Assembly (NCBI GenBank): GCA_031761405.1
Contig: JASEVX010000013.1
Location: forward strand, 40,190,601-40,254,600
Direction: 5' to 3'
Source: Serripes groenlandicus
Taxonomy: Eukaryota; Mollusca; Bivalvia; Cardiida; Cardiidae
Length of the DNA stretch: 64,000 nucleotides
In this document: positions 1-11,100 of the stretch, piece after piece
How positions within the stretch are numbered: position 1 is the stretch's first letter
Layout of the letters: each line of letters opens with the position of its first letter
The notes under the pieces: model-generated
Database searches by the model: none
Told to the model about the DNA's origin: nothing
The model's input: only the letters and a program-made list of their open reading frames with translations
Translations under genes and position numbers: made by a program

Positions 1-229
1 CTACATTTTTGCTTCGAAGTTTTCAAAGTAGTCTGCGGCAGATTTGCTGTGTGTGGGAAAATTAATATTCTGACATGACATGCCCGAGCAATCACTCAGT
101 TCAGCACAGCCTTAGTTGTCTGCCAATCTCCTTTAACCTTTCCCACAAACAACAGATGACTTTGAAAACTTCCAAGCAAAAATGTAGAAAACCTCTGTAA
201 ATAATAGTATAATATTAAATAGAGCTTAA

Positions 230-451
230 CCCTTTCCCTCATATAAACGCTTTCTGACGCTTCTGCAGCAGACAGCTTTTTGAAAACATAGTGACAAAAG
301 AAGAAATTGCACAAAACGTGCAATTTCTCCTTTTGCCACAATGTTTCCCACTTTTTGTCATAGGTTATCCATTCAATTATGGAGATTTTCTATGTTTTGA
401 CAAAATATGTTCAAAGTCGTCTGCTGCAGAATTGTCGTATGAGGGAAAGGG
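230..451. mobile_element. TTAA-flanked MITE, complete copy
   Basis: Begins CCCTTTCCCTCATA and ends with its inverse, with TTAA on both sides (226-229 and 452-455). The central hairpin reads GCAC/GTGC where most copies read GCTC/GAGC. Confidence 0.9.
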
Positions 452-825
452 TTAAAAACGAAGGTATAATTACAAATAAAAGAGGAAAACATTGTGGTGA
501 AATGAAAAAGAATTGCTCATTATATATTTTTAATAGTTGTCTGCTGCAGATGCATCAGAAAGCGTCTATATCTGGTAAAGGGAGAAAAATCTTACCAAAA
601 TACTTCCCTGTGCATATATTGGATCTAATGACATCACATAAAAGGTCGTCTCGAATTGACCCTTAATATTCATGAGCAGGTGCTCGTTGTTCTGTTCAAT
701 GAAATTGCCTGTTTCAACTAACAATGGGTTCTGCTACCTAAATGGTTACTTAACAATCAGAACATTCGGTCATCACCTCTTCGCGATTATATATATATGG
801 GTTATATCCCCTGTTGAAACCTATT

Positions 826-1042
826 TTTTTATTTATTTATTGGGGTTTTACGCCGCTTTCAACATTATTTCAGTTATATCACGGCAACCGTTCACTTATT
901 CATGATCCCTGGGTAAACAAACCAGTACTAGGCTAGAAAATGTGGGGCACTCCACCATGACCGTAGTGCCGCGACCAGGGATCAAACCCGGGACACCTGG
1001 TTTCGAAACCTCTTGACGCTAACCACTCGACCACAGCGGATT
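826..1042 (-). mobile_element. tRNA-derived SINE (Ser/Leu-like head)
   Basis: Plus strand shows the A/T-rich tail, the shared body ACGCCGCTTTCAACATTATT, and at the far end box B as GGATCAAACCCGGG and the start GGAATCCGCTGTGG in reverse. Confidence 0.85.
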
Positions 1043-1571
1043 CCTGTTGAAACCTAACAAGTAGGGACGGCAACGAATATTTGAATGTTATAACATGATT
1101 AAATGAAAATCAGGAATTTTCTAAAATATATTATATAAATCAAATTGACGATACTTTAAATATTAACCTACGCTTGTTTTTTAAAAATTGCAAGTAAATT
1201 TCTCCTTTTGCCACAATGTTTTTCACTTTTTGACATAGGTTATCCATTCAATTATAGAGATTTTCTATTTTTTGACAAAAAACGTTCAAAGTCGTCTGCT
1301 ACAGAATTGTCGTATGAGGGAAAGGGTTAACAAGCTTTTGCCAACATGTTTTTGAAGTCGCTTGCTGCAGATTTGATGTACCAGTAAGTGGTAAAGGGTT
1401 AACCTAACTTCTGACAGAAAACTATAGTTATAAAGTCCTATTGGTTTCACTACCATGTCAATTTTATGATGCCAAATCCAGGATGCAAGAAGAGATGTTA
1501 GTCAAACATTGTCAAGTGTAACTAAACACTTGTTTGCTGTGAGCATAAAACACTTTGTTAGATTAAAAGAT

Positions 1572-1698
1572 GGGCAAGGCATATATCCTAGCCTAGTACT
1601 GGTTTGTTTACCTAGGGATCATGAATAAGTGAACTGTCGCCGTGATATAACTGAAATTATGTTGAAAATGGCGTAAAACCCCAACAAAAAACAAAAAA
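1572..1698 (+). mobile_element. SINE fragment, 3' part
   Basis: Tail half only: GTGATATAACTGAAATTATG then GGCGTAAAACCCCAACAAAA. No tRNA head. Confidence 0.75.
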
Positions 1699-1827
1699 CC
1701 GCTAAGAGATTGATAAGTTAACTGTTAAAACCCCCCCAAAAAAACCACCTAAATCTACATTGCAACAATTATATTTATGCCATTTTCAACTAAATTTCAG
1801 TTATGTCTAGGCACACAGTTCAATTAA

Positions 1828-2048
1828 CCTTTTACCTCATACGACAATTCTGCAGCAGACGACTTTGAACAAATTTTGTCAAAAAAAGGAAAATCTCTAT
1901 AATTAAAGATTAACCTATGACTAAAAGTTGAAAACATTGTGACAAAAGGAGAAATTGCTCGTTTTTAGCAATTTCTTCTTTTGTTACTATGATTTCAAAA
2001 AGCCGTCTGCTGCAGAGGCGTCAGAAAGCGTCTATATGAGGGAAAGGG
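1828..2048. mobile_element. TTAA-flanked MITE, complete, inverted relative to the 230-451 copy
   Basis: Left end CCTTTTACCTCATACG is slightly mutated; right end TATGAGGGAAAGGG is intact; TTAA on both sides. Central hairpin arms are intact around 1950-1985. Confidence 0.88.
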
Positions 2049-2629
2049 TTAATACATGTTACACTGGCACAATATGTATGATATAACCATTAACACTTTT
2101 TATACTGATATAATAATTTGATAGCAAAAATGCAACTGGGGCTTAAATATAAGTGGAGGATTGCTGATACAAATGCATTGGAAACATTCATTTCCATTGC
2201 AAAGCATTGATATAATATTGAACTTTTGATATGGGAATTTGGTTAAGGAGAAATTTGCACTGATGAAATTCAACGAGGTTCATTTACAATACAATTTACA
2301 AATGTCAAAGCTTTAGATACGATTGTCGGGTGGTACATGTGTTTAACCCTTTCCAACATATCAGATATCAACAGCAGCCAACTTTGAAAGCATCTAGGCG
2401 AATATAAATATGGAAAATCTCAATAAATGAAAGGATATTTATTGAGAAGAGCTGTAAAGGTGCCAATTTCAACTTTAGCAACAACATTTTATCATTTTTC
2501 TGCAGGTGTGAAAGGGTTCTCAGGAAGAAATATCTTTAATTGGAAAATATGATGCCCATTGATCGTGTCCATGTGCAAATGTACAAGTTGGATTTTGTGA
2601 ACAGTAAATATCTGGAGCCTGTGCATCTG

Positions 2630-4614
2630 CACAGTTTGATAAAGAACTACACAGGTCACAGAAAACTGCAGATTTTGATAGTATGTAGCAGGTGAACAGT
2701 TTGATCAAGAACTACACAGGTCACACAAAACTGTAGATTCTGATAGTATGTAGCAGGTGAACAGTTTGATCAAGAACTACACAGGTCACAGAAAACTGCA
2801 GATTTTGATAGTATGTAGCAGGTGAACAGTTTGATCAAGAACTACACAGGTCACACAAAACTGTAGATTTTGATAGTATGTAGCAGGTGAACAGTTTGAT
2901 CAAGAACTACACAGGTCACAGAAAACTGCAGATTTTGATAGTATGTAGCAGGTGTACAGTTTGATCAAGAACTACACAGGTCACAGAAAACTGTAGATTT
3001 TGATAGTATGTAGCAGGTGAACAGTTTGATCAAGAACTACACAGGTCACACAAAACTGCAGATTTTGATAGTATGTAGCAGGTGAACAGTTTGATCAAGA
3101 ACTACACAGGTCACAGAAAACTGCAGATTTTGATAGTATGTAGCAGGTGTACAGTTTGATCAAGAACTACACAGGTCACACAAAACTGCAGATTTTGATA
3201 GTATGTAGCAGGTGAACAGTTTGATCAAGAACTACACAGGTCACAGAAAACTGCATATTTTGATAGTATGTAGCAGGTGAACAGTTTGTTCAAGAACTAC
3301 ACAGGTCACAGAAAACTGCAGATTTTGATAGTATGTAGCAGGTGTACAGTTTGATCAAGAACTACACAGGTCACAGAAAACTGCAGATTTTGATAGTATG
3401 TAGCAGGTGAACAGTTTGATCAAGAACTACACAGGTCACAGAAAACTGCAGATTTTGATAGTATGTAGCAGGTGAACAGTTTGATCAAGAACTACATAGG
3501 TCACAGAAAACTGCAGATTTTGATAGTATGTAGCAGGTGAACAGTTTGATCAAGAAATACACAGGTCACAGAAAACTGCAGATTCTGATAGTATGTAGCA
3601 GGTGAACAGTTTGATCAAGAACTACACAGGTCACAGAAAACTGCAGATTTTGATAGTATGTAGCAGGTGAACAGTATGATCAAGAACTACACAGGTCACA
3701 GAAAACTGCAGATTTCAAGAACTACACAGGTCACAGAAAACTGCAGATTTTGATAGTATGTAGCAGGTGAACAGTTTGATCAAGAACTACACAGGTCACA
3801 GAAAACTGCAGATTTTGATAGTATGTAGCAGGTGTACAGTTTGATCAAGAACTACACAGGTCACAGAAAACTGCAGATTTTGATAGTATGTAGCAGGTGT
3901 ACAGTTTCATCAAGAACTACACAGGTCACAGAAAACTGCAGATTTTGATAGTATGTAGCAGGTGAACAGTTTGATCAAGAACTACACAGGTCACAGAAAT
4001 CTGTAGATTTTGATAGTATGTAGCAGGTGAACAGTTTGATCAAGAACTACACAGGTCACAGACAACTGTAGATTTTGATAGTATGTAGCAGGTGAACAGT
4101 TTGATCAAGAACTACACAGGTCACAGAAAACTGTAGATTCTGATATTATGTAGCAGGTGAACAGTTTGATCAAGAACTACACAGGTCACAGAAAACTGCA
4201 GATTTTGATAGTATGTAGCAGGTGAACAGTTTGATCAAGAACTACACAGGTCACAGAAAACTGCAGATTTTGATAGTATATAGCAGGTGTACAGTTTGAT
4301 CAAGAACTACACAGGTCACAGAAAACTGTAGATTTTGATAGTATGTAGCAGGTGTACAGTTTGATCAAGAACTACACAGGTCACAGAAAACTGCAGATTT
4401 TGATAGTATGTAGCAGGTGAACAGTTTGATCAAGAACTACACAGGTCACAGAAAACTGCAGATTTTGATAGTATGTAGCAGGTGAACAGTTTGATCAAGA
4501 ACTACACAGGTCACACAAAACTGCAGATTTTGATAGTATGTAGCAGGTGAACAGTTTGATCAAGAACTACACAGGTCACAGAAAACTGTAGATTCTGATA
4601 GTATGTAGCAGGTG
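2630..4614. repeat. 65-bp minisatellite, left block (about 30 units)
   Basis: The unit starts ACAGTTTGATCAAGAACTAC, runs through AGGTCACAGAAAACTGCAG and ends GTAGCAGGTGA. Units differ at a few fixed places (CTGCAG or CTGTAG, GGTGAAC or GGTGTAC, TTTTGATAG or TTCTGATAG). The period is not divisible by 3, so open frames across it are not genes. One unit is cut short near 3712. Confidence 0.97.
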
Positions 4615-5413
4615 GGGTACGGACAATACCCCGGTGGGACAAAAACCCTTTAGGACAAAACCCCAGTGGACAAAAACCCTGTGGACAAAAACCCCGTCCC
4701 TTAAAATGAATAGTGGACAATACCCCTGTGGGTATATAATTAATTTTGTGTTTTAGTATTTATTAGTGTTTTTGATATTTGATATGAAATTGTGTTTTGT
4801 TTACAGGTTTTGATTGAAGATAATTAAGAGTGTTTTAATTAGTTTGAATTTTTGAGGGGGTATTATCTTCACTCTATTTCGATTTTTTTTTCAATGCATC
4901 AAAAATAATTCATTCGTATGAAAGTATGTTTTAATTAGTTTGTGCAATCAAAATAAATGCTTGTTTGATACAAACATTGCATATGTTTTAAACTAATTTA
5001 TATAAATTGGTCTTGATTAAAAATATAATTAATCGATACAAAAATCATTATAGGAAAAGGAAATTATACTCCAATAAACAATAAATGCGAGAAATACTCA
5101 AATTCCACTTCCTATTATGATAAAGTTGACATATCACACCTATGCTACTATATATTGTGCCATGTTTTGATAATGGGAACAATTAATTTGCTGATAGATA
5201 CAAACATTTATTTTTGAATAAGTAAATATCCAAATTCAGACCGAAAGAATCAATTCATCAAATATAAAAACTTAATAAAAGATTATTCTATAATGTTCAT
5301 GGGGGTTTTGTCCAATGGGTTAAAATCCTAGGGGGTATTATCCCATGGGTGTATTGTCCGACGGGGTTTTGTCCCACAGGGTTTATGTCCCATAGGGGTT
5401 TTGTCCTACACTC
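4615..5413. mobile_element. Inserted 0.8-kb element with motif-array terminal inverted repeats (Mutator-like MITE?)
   Basis: It splits the 65-bp array and is flanked on each side by GTAGCAGGTG, compatible with a 10-bp target duplication, although the host array would also offer this sequence. Ends are inverted: GGGTACGGACAATACCCC at left against GGGGTTTTGTCCTACACTC at right. Each end carries six or seven GGACAAAACCCC-like motifs in opposite orientation. The AT-rich middle holds no open frame. The long ends and target length resemble Mutator-type elements; this class is an inference. Confidence 0.75.
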
Positions 5414-6215
5414 GTAGCAGGTGAACAGTTTGATCAAGAACTACACAGGTCACACAAAACTGTAGATTCTGATAGTATGTAGCAGGTGAACAGTTTGATC
5501 AAGAACTACACAGGTCACAGAAATCTGTAGATTTTGATAGTATGTAGCAGGTGAACAGTTTGATCAAGAACTACACAGGTCACAGACAACTGTAGATTTT
5601 GATAGTATGTAGCAGGTGAACAGTTTGATCAAGAACTACACAGGTCACAGAAAACTGTAGATTCTGATATTATGTAGCAGGTGAACAGTTTGATCAAGAA
5701 CTACACAGGTCACAGAAAACTGCAGATTTTGATAGTATGTAGCAGGTGAACAGTTTGATCAAGAACTACACAGGTCACAGAAAACTGCAGATTTTGATAG
5801 TATGTAGCAGGTGTACAGTTTGATCAAGAACTACACAGGTCACAGAAAACTGTAGATTTTGATAGTATGTAGCAGGTGTACAGTTTGATCAAGAACTACA
5901 CAGGTCACAGAAAACTGCAGATTTTGATAGTATGTAGCAGGCGTACAGTTTGATCAAGAACTACACAGGTCACAGAAAACTGTAGATTCTGATAGTATGT
6001 AGCAGGTGAACAGTTTGATCAAGAACTACACAGGTCACAGAAAACTGTAGATTCTGATAGTATGTAGCAGGTGAACAGTTTGATCAAGAACTACACAGGT
6101 CACAGAAAACTGTAGATTTTGATAGTATGTATCAGGTGAACAGTTTGATCAAGAACTACACAGGTCACAGAAAACTGTAGATTCTGATAGTATGCAGCAG
6201 ATGTACAGTTTGATC
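5414..6215. repeat. 65-bp minisatellite, right block (about 12 units)
   Basis: Continuation of the left block after an inserted element. The run of variant units marked by AGAAATCTG, AGACAACTG and GATATTATG appears here in the same order as in the left block. Confidence 0.97.
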
Positions 6216-6329
6216 TGAACCTACACTGTTCAGCATTGCCAACAAGTACATTTTACCAAGTACATTCTACCAATGGACGGGGGCAAATATATTTGGCATC
6301 ATTGCAAAAAATGTTATATAAGAATTAAT

Positions 6330-6485
6330 AGAGTATAATAGAGTATAATAACATATATAAGAATAGAGTATAATAATATCTATAAGAATAGAGTATAATA
6401 ACATATATAAGAATAGAGTATAATAATATCTATAAGAATAGAGTATAATAACATATATAAGAATAGAGTATAATAACATATATTA
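6330..6485. repeat. Short tandem array, about 25-bp unit
   Basis: Alternating AGAATAGAGTATAATAACAT and AGAATAGAGTATAATAATAT units. It starts about 115 bp after the 65-bp array ends. Confidence 0.9.
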
Positions 6486-7063
6486 CAAAGAAAGACTTAT
6501 ATTGGGATGAGAAATTGATATATCCAAGTATGAAATGTTTCCCACGGTAGAAAGATTATATGGTGCTATGAAATGATGCCATATAATACGACTCCAGCTT
6601 AGTTGCAAAACATACATTGTGAATGCCATTTACACTTTCCCACACATAGATGCCTGTTGACATGTCTGCAACAGACAACTTTTGAAATCATTGAGGTAAT
6701 AGGAGAGATTGCTCATAAAGACAAATTTCCACTTTTGCCACAATATTTTTAACTGTATTCAATAATCATACTTTTAAAAATATGTATGAAGTTTCCATAT
6801 TTTGGCCTTGAAATTCTGCTACAAATTTGTTGTATGTGGGAAAGGATTAAAATAGCTTCTTTTACCAAAATATATTATTATATGATCTACAGCAGATGAC
6901 TTCGGAAATATTTAGCCAAATTATGGATATATATCTATAAATGAGGGTATATTTATTGGAAAGACTTGAATTTTTTTTGACAAATGTATGAATAGCTCAT
7001 TATGAGTAATTTCAATTTTTGCCGGAATGTTTTCAAAAGGTGTCGGCTGAAGATTTGTCTATA

Positions 7064-7150
7064 TGAGCCGTCTTGCGGGGACAGCGCAGGCTGATCTGGT
7101 CGATACATTACGCAGATGCCATAATGTTGGTTTTCTCGTGGGACGGCTCA
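7064..7150. mobile_element. GAGCC-ended palindromic element, short copy
   Basis: Ends TGAGCCGTCTTGCGGGG and GGTTTTCTCGTGGGACGGCT are degenerate inverses. Only about 87 bp. Confidence 0.7.
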
Positions 7151-7367
7151 TATGTGTCTGCAGGTGGCTGAGAGTTCAACACCTTTGAAAGTTTATGTAT
7201 GAAGGAAAGGGTTAAAGTGCAGAGGTCAGAATGATGTATTCATATGTCCAGAGTCAATGATTCTATTCTCACAATACATTCAAACTTGTGTTAGGGGGTC
7301 ACCTCAGTTAAGGGGCCAGGTAAAGATTAACCATAAATCTTATTCTTATATATTTGTCTTGCATTAA

Positions 7368-7582
7368 CCCTTTCCGACGTGTTTTGACTCCTCTGCAGCA
7401 AACGAATATTGATAACATTGTGACAAAAGCAGAAATTGCTCATAATAAACAATTTCTTCTTTTGCCCCAGTGTTTTTAACTCTTTTCAATAATTATACTT
7501 TTATTAAATGAAAATTTTCATATTTTTGCCTAGATGTTTTGGAAAGTTGTCGGCTGCAGATTTTGTTGTATGTGTGAAAGGG
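7368..7582. mobile_element. TTAA MITE, diverged
   Basis: TTAA on the left and TTAG on the right. Belongs to the variant that has GAAAACATTGTGACAAAAG around the central hairpin and a TTTTTGCCTAGATGTTTT block before the right end. Confidence 0.8.
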
Positions 7583-7638
7583 TTAGACGGCCACCTGACT
7601 TCAGCAGCAGAAATTTTACTCCAACCTGGATTGCCGCC

Positions 7639-7902
7639 TGATTGATTGATTGTTTGTTGCTTTATGCCGCTTTCAACAATTTTTCAGTTACATTACGGCT
7701 TTTCCTGGGTAAGTTACCAGTACTACTGGTCCATTTAACCGGACACCAGCCAGTCAGTCGTAATGCTAACCCCGCAAACCTGAGCACCAACGAGGGCAGC
7801 CATTACTACCTTTTTTTAAGTCTTTAGTATGACCCGGCCGGAGATTGAACCCGCATCCTCCAGCACCCGCTGCGGACACTCTACAACAACACCACCGAGG
7901 AG
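7639..7902 (-). mobile_element. tRNA-derived SINE (Gly/Glu-like head)
   Basis: Tail TTGATTGATTG on the left; body with ACTGGTCCATTTAACCGGAC; head region GAGATTGAACCCGCATCCTC then CACTCTACAACAACACCACC. Confidence 0.82.
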
Positions 7903-8110
7903 GTTCCCTAAGACAAGTCTGACTGTATCATATTTTTTGAAAATGAAATGAATATGATAATTATATGTACTACATGTATACAGTCCGCAGTGCTGGTAAA
8001 CATAGAAGCCAGGTTTTTACATAATTTCTGATCACCTTCATTTTTATGACAAACAACATAGGTGTTTACGTCGGGACTGTTTACAGATTTCGGCCAAACA
8101 GCGGAGATAC

Positions 8111-8164
8111 CTGGTGTGACTCCGAATGTAAAACTATCCAATGACGTGGAGGAGCTGACTGTCC
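8111..8164 (-). CDS. PIKFYVE: PIKfyve exon 29, candidate (residues 1692-1709)
   Basis: A 54-nt open piece encoding TVSSSTSLDSFTFGVTP between acceptor GATGTATCTAG and donor CACCAG|GTATCT. Phase 1 on entry joins to exon 28 to give an Arg codon, and it leaves in phase 1. It lies in sequence unlike the surrounding repeats and continues the Ser-rich linker. It is short and has no clear match I can name, so it remains a candidate. Confidence 0.5.
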
Positions 8165-11100
8165 CTAGATACATCAAATTTATTTATTTGTATGTTTGTT
8201 TGAATGGAGCTTTTCACCGCTTTAATATCACGGCATTACCTGTGTAAGTTACCAGTACTACTACTGGTCTATTTATCCTGCAACCAGCAAGTCAATCGTA
8301 ATGCTAACCAACAATCCTGAGCGCCAAGGAAGAAAGCTATCACTACTATTTTTAACCCTTTCTCTCATATAGACGCTTTTCCACGCCTCTGCAGCAGACA
8401 GCTTTTTGACAACATAAGTGAGAAAAGAAAAAATTGCTCAAAACAAGCAATTTCTCATTTTGCCACAATGTTTTCCACTTTTAGTCATAGGTTATCCATT
8501 ATAGAGATTTTCTATTTTTTGACAAAATATGTTCAAAGTCGTCTGCTGCAGAATTGTCGTATGAGGGAAAGGGTTAATGGCTCCAGTATGAATTGATATA
8601 TACATAACCCTTTCTTACATCAAACATATCTGCGGCAGACAACCGTGAAAACATTGTGGTAATAGCCAAAATTGCTCAAAAAGAGCAATTTCTCCTTTTG
8701 CTGCAGATGTGTTAACCCTTTCCCACCTGCAGACACATTTTGACGCAATAGCAGCAGACGACTTTTGAAAACATTGTTACCAAAAGTGAAATTGCTCAAG
8801 ATTGCTCAAGATGAGCAATTTCTCCTTTGGCCACAATGTTTTCAACTTTAATTAACAATTAAGCTATCTTTTATGGATATTTTTCAGGTTTTTGTCACTA
8901 TGTTTTCAAAGTCGTCTGCTGCAGATTTGTTGAATGTTGGAAAGGGTTAAATTGAGCCGTATGTTAGAAAGGTTCAAAGGCTATACAGCCCTACAAGAAG
9001 CTATAAGGAACTCTTCTATCAAAATGAGCAATTTCTCCTTTTGCCACAACATTTTCAAATGTAGTTTGCTGCAGATGCCTAACAAATGAGCTGTATTTGG
9101 GAAAGCTACAAACAGTCGTGGAAAATTCTTAAATCACCTACAATAAATATGCAGCAGACTTTGAAAATATCAAATCTCTATAAATGATATTATGATTTTT
9201 GAATATAGATGAAATCCTTTTGCCACAATGTTTTTCAAAAGTCGTCTGCTGCAGATGCGTCATGATGCATCTTCTAGTTTGAAAAAAATCTAAAATCAAT
9301 AAAATATGTGATGGTAAAATATTTTTACTTAACCCTTTCCCTCATATAGATGCTTTCTGACGCCTCTGCAGCAGACAGCTTTTTGAAAACATAGTGACAA
9401 AAGAAGAAATTGCTCAAAACGAGATTTTCTATTTTTTGACAAAATATGTTCAAAGTTGTCTGCTGCAGAATTTTTGTATGAGGGAAAGGGTTAAGCTTAG
9501 CCAACACAATTTTAACAAAAACATTCTAAGGCAAGTAAAGTTTAACACTTTGTGTAAAATACCCCACATAGACTATACTCATGGGTGGTAAAGCATTTTT
9601 ACTTAAGCTTAGCCAACACAATATTGACAAAACTTTCTAAAGCAAGTCAAGTTAAACACTTTCCCTAAAATAGACCACAAAGACTAAGTAAGTATTTTTG
9701 CTTAAACTTAGCCAACACAATTTTGACATAACTTTCTAAGACAAGTCAAGTTTCACTTTCTCCCTAAAATAGACCATATAGATTATACTCCTGGAAAGGT
9801 AAAATATATTTACTTAAGCTTAGCCAACACAATTTTGACATATCTTTCTAAGTCAAGACAAGTTTCACTCTCTCCCTAAAATAGACCATATAGATTATAC
9901 TCCTGGAAGGTAAAATATATTTACTTAAACTTAGCCAACACAATTTTGACATAACTTTCTAAGGCAAGACAAGTTTCACTCTCTCCCTAAAATAGACCAT
10001 ATAGATTATACTCCTGGAAGGTAAAATATTTTTACTTAAGCTTAGCCGACACAATTTTGACATAACTTTCTAAGGCAAGTCAAGTTTCACTCTCTCCCTA
10101 AAATAGACCATATAGATTATACTCCCGGAAGGTAAAATATTTTTACTTAAGCTTAGCCAACACAATTTTGACATAACTTTCTAAGGCAAGTCAAGCTGAA
10201 CAATTTCCCTAGAATAGACCACATTTGATGCCACTGCAACAGACAACAGACTTTTGAAAGCCTAATGAAATTACTGGGTATGAAGGACAACACCATACTT
10301 TCAATCCTTTTTTGTTAACCCCCTTCCCACCTGATGACAAATTTTGACGCAATAGCAGCAGACGTCTTTTGAAAACATTGTGGCCACAGGTGAAATTGCT
10401 CATGATTAGCAATTTCTCCTTTGGCTACAGTGTTAATAACTTTATTAACAATTAATATCTTTTATGGAGATTTTTTCAGGTTTTTGTCACTAGGTTTTCA
10501 AAGTCGTCTGGTGCAGATTTGTTGTTTTTTGGAAAGGGTTAAATCATACTTTTAACTATTTTCACACATTCAACAAATCAGCAGAAGATAACTTTAAAAC
10601 TTTTGGTAACAATTTGGGAAAAAAATACATCTAACAAGAGTTGTCGGAGGACAATATAGCTCGCCTATCGGGGCCATCGTCTATCAGGGCCTACTTCAGA
10701 ACAGTTATAGCATTAGGTAAAGTCACACAGTATCACCTATTGCTAATACACCTTTTCAATACTTGCATGTAAATGTTAACCAAGTCCATACAGGTCCTTT
10801 TGGGCCGTTTAAATCTGTAAATTTGTTTATATACAATGTATGCCGATAGTGAACATAATACCGAAGACTTAAAGTATCAGATAAAACCACACACTATTAT
10901 TTATTGTGAGATATCACGAATTTTCAATACTTGCATGCAAATCTTAACCTGGCAACGCTGATGCCAACACAAACATTTCTAAGTCCAAAAAGGGGCACAA
11001 TTCAGTCAAAATCCATTCCAGAGTTATGGGACTTGACATACATGGTCATATAATGACCCTGAATAAGTGTGTGAAGTTTCAAAGCAACAGCTTACACAGT

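Larger units (their letters stand above)
1..8110. other. Intron or downstream region with no further exon found
   Basis: Apart from the repeats listed separately, I saw no exon here. In particular I looked for, and did not find, the start of the PIKfyve kinase domain (a region resembling human FPFDPDKHYLMYEHERVP) on the minus strand. Confidence 0.7.

Noticed and set aside
2520..4720. Open frames over the minisatellite and the inserted element.
   Set aside because: The 65-bp unit shifts frame each copy and the translations are simple repeat readings.
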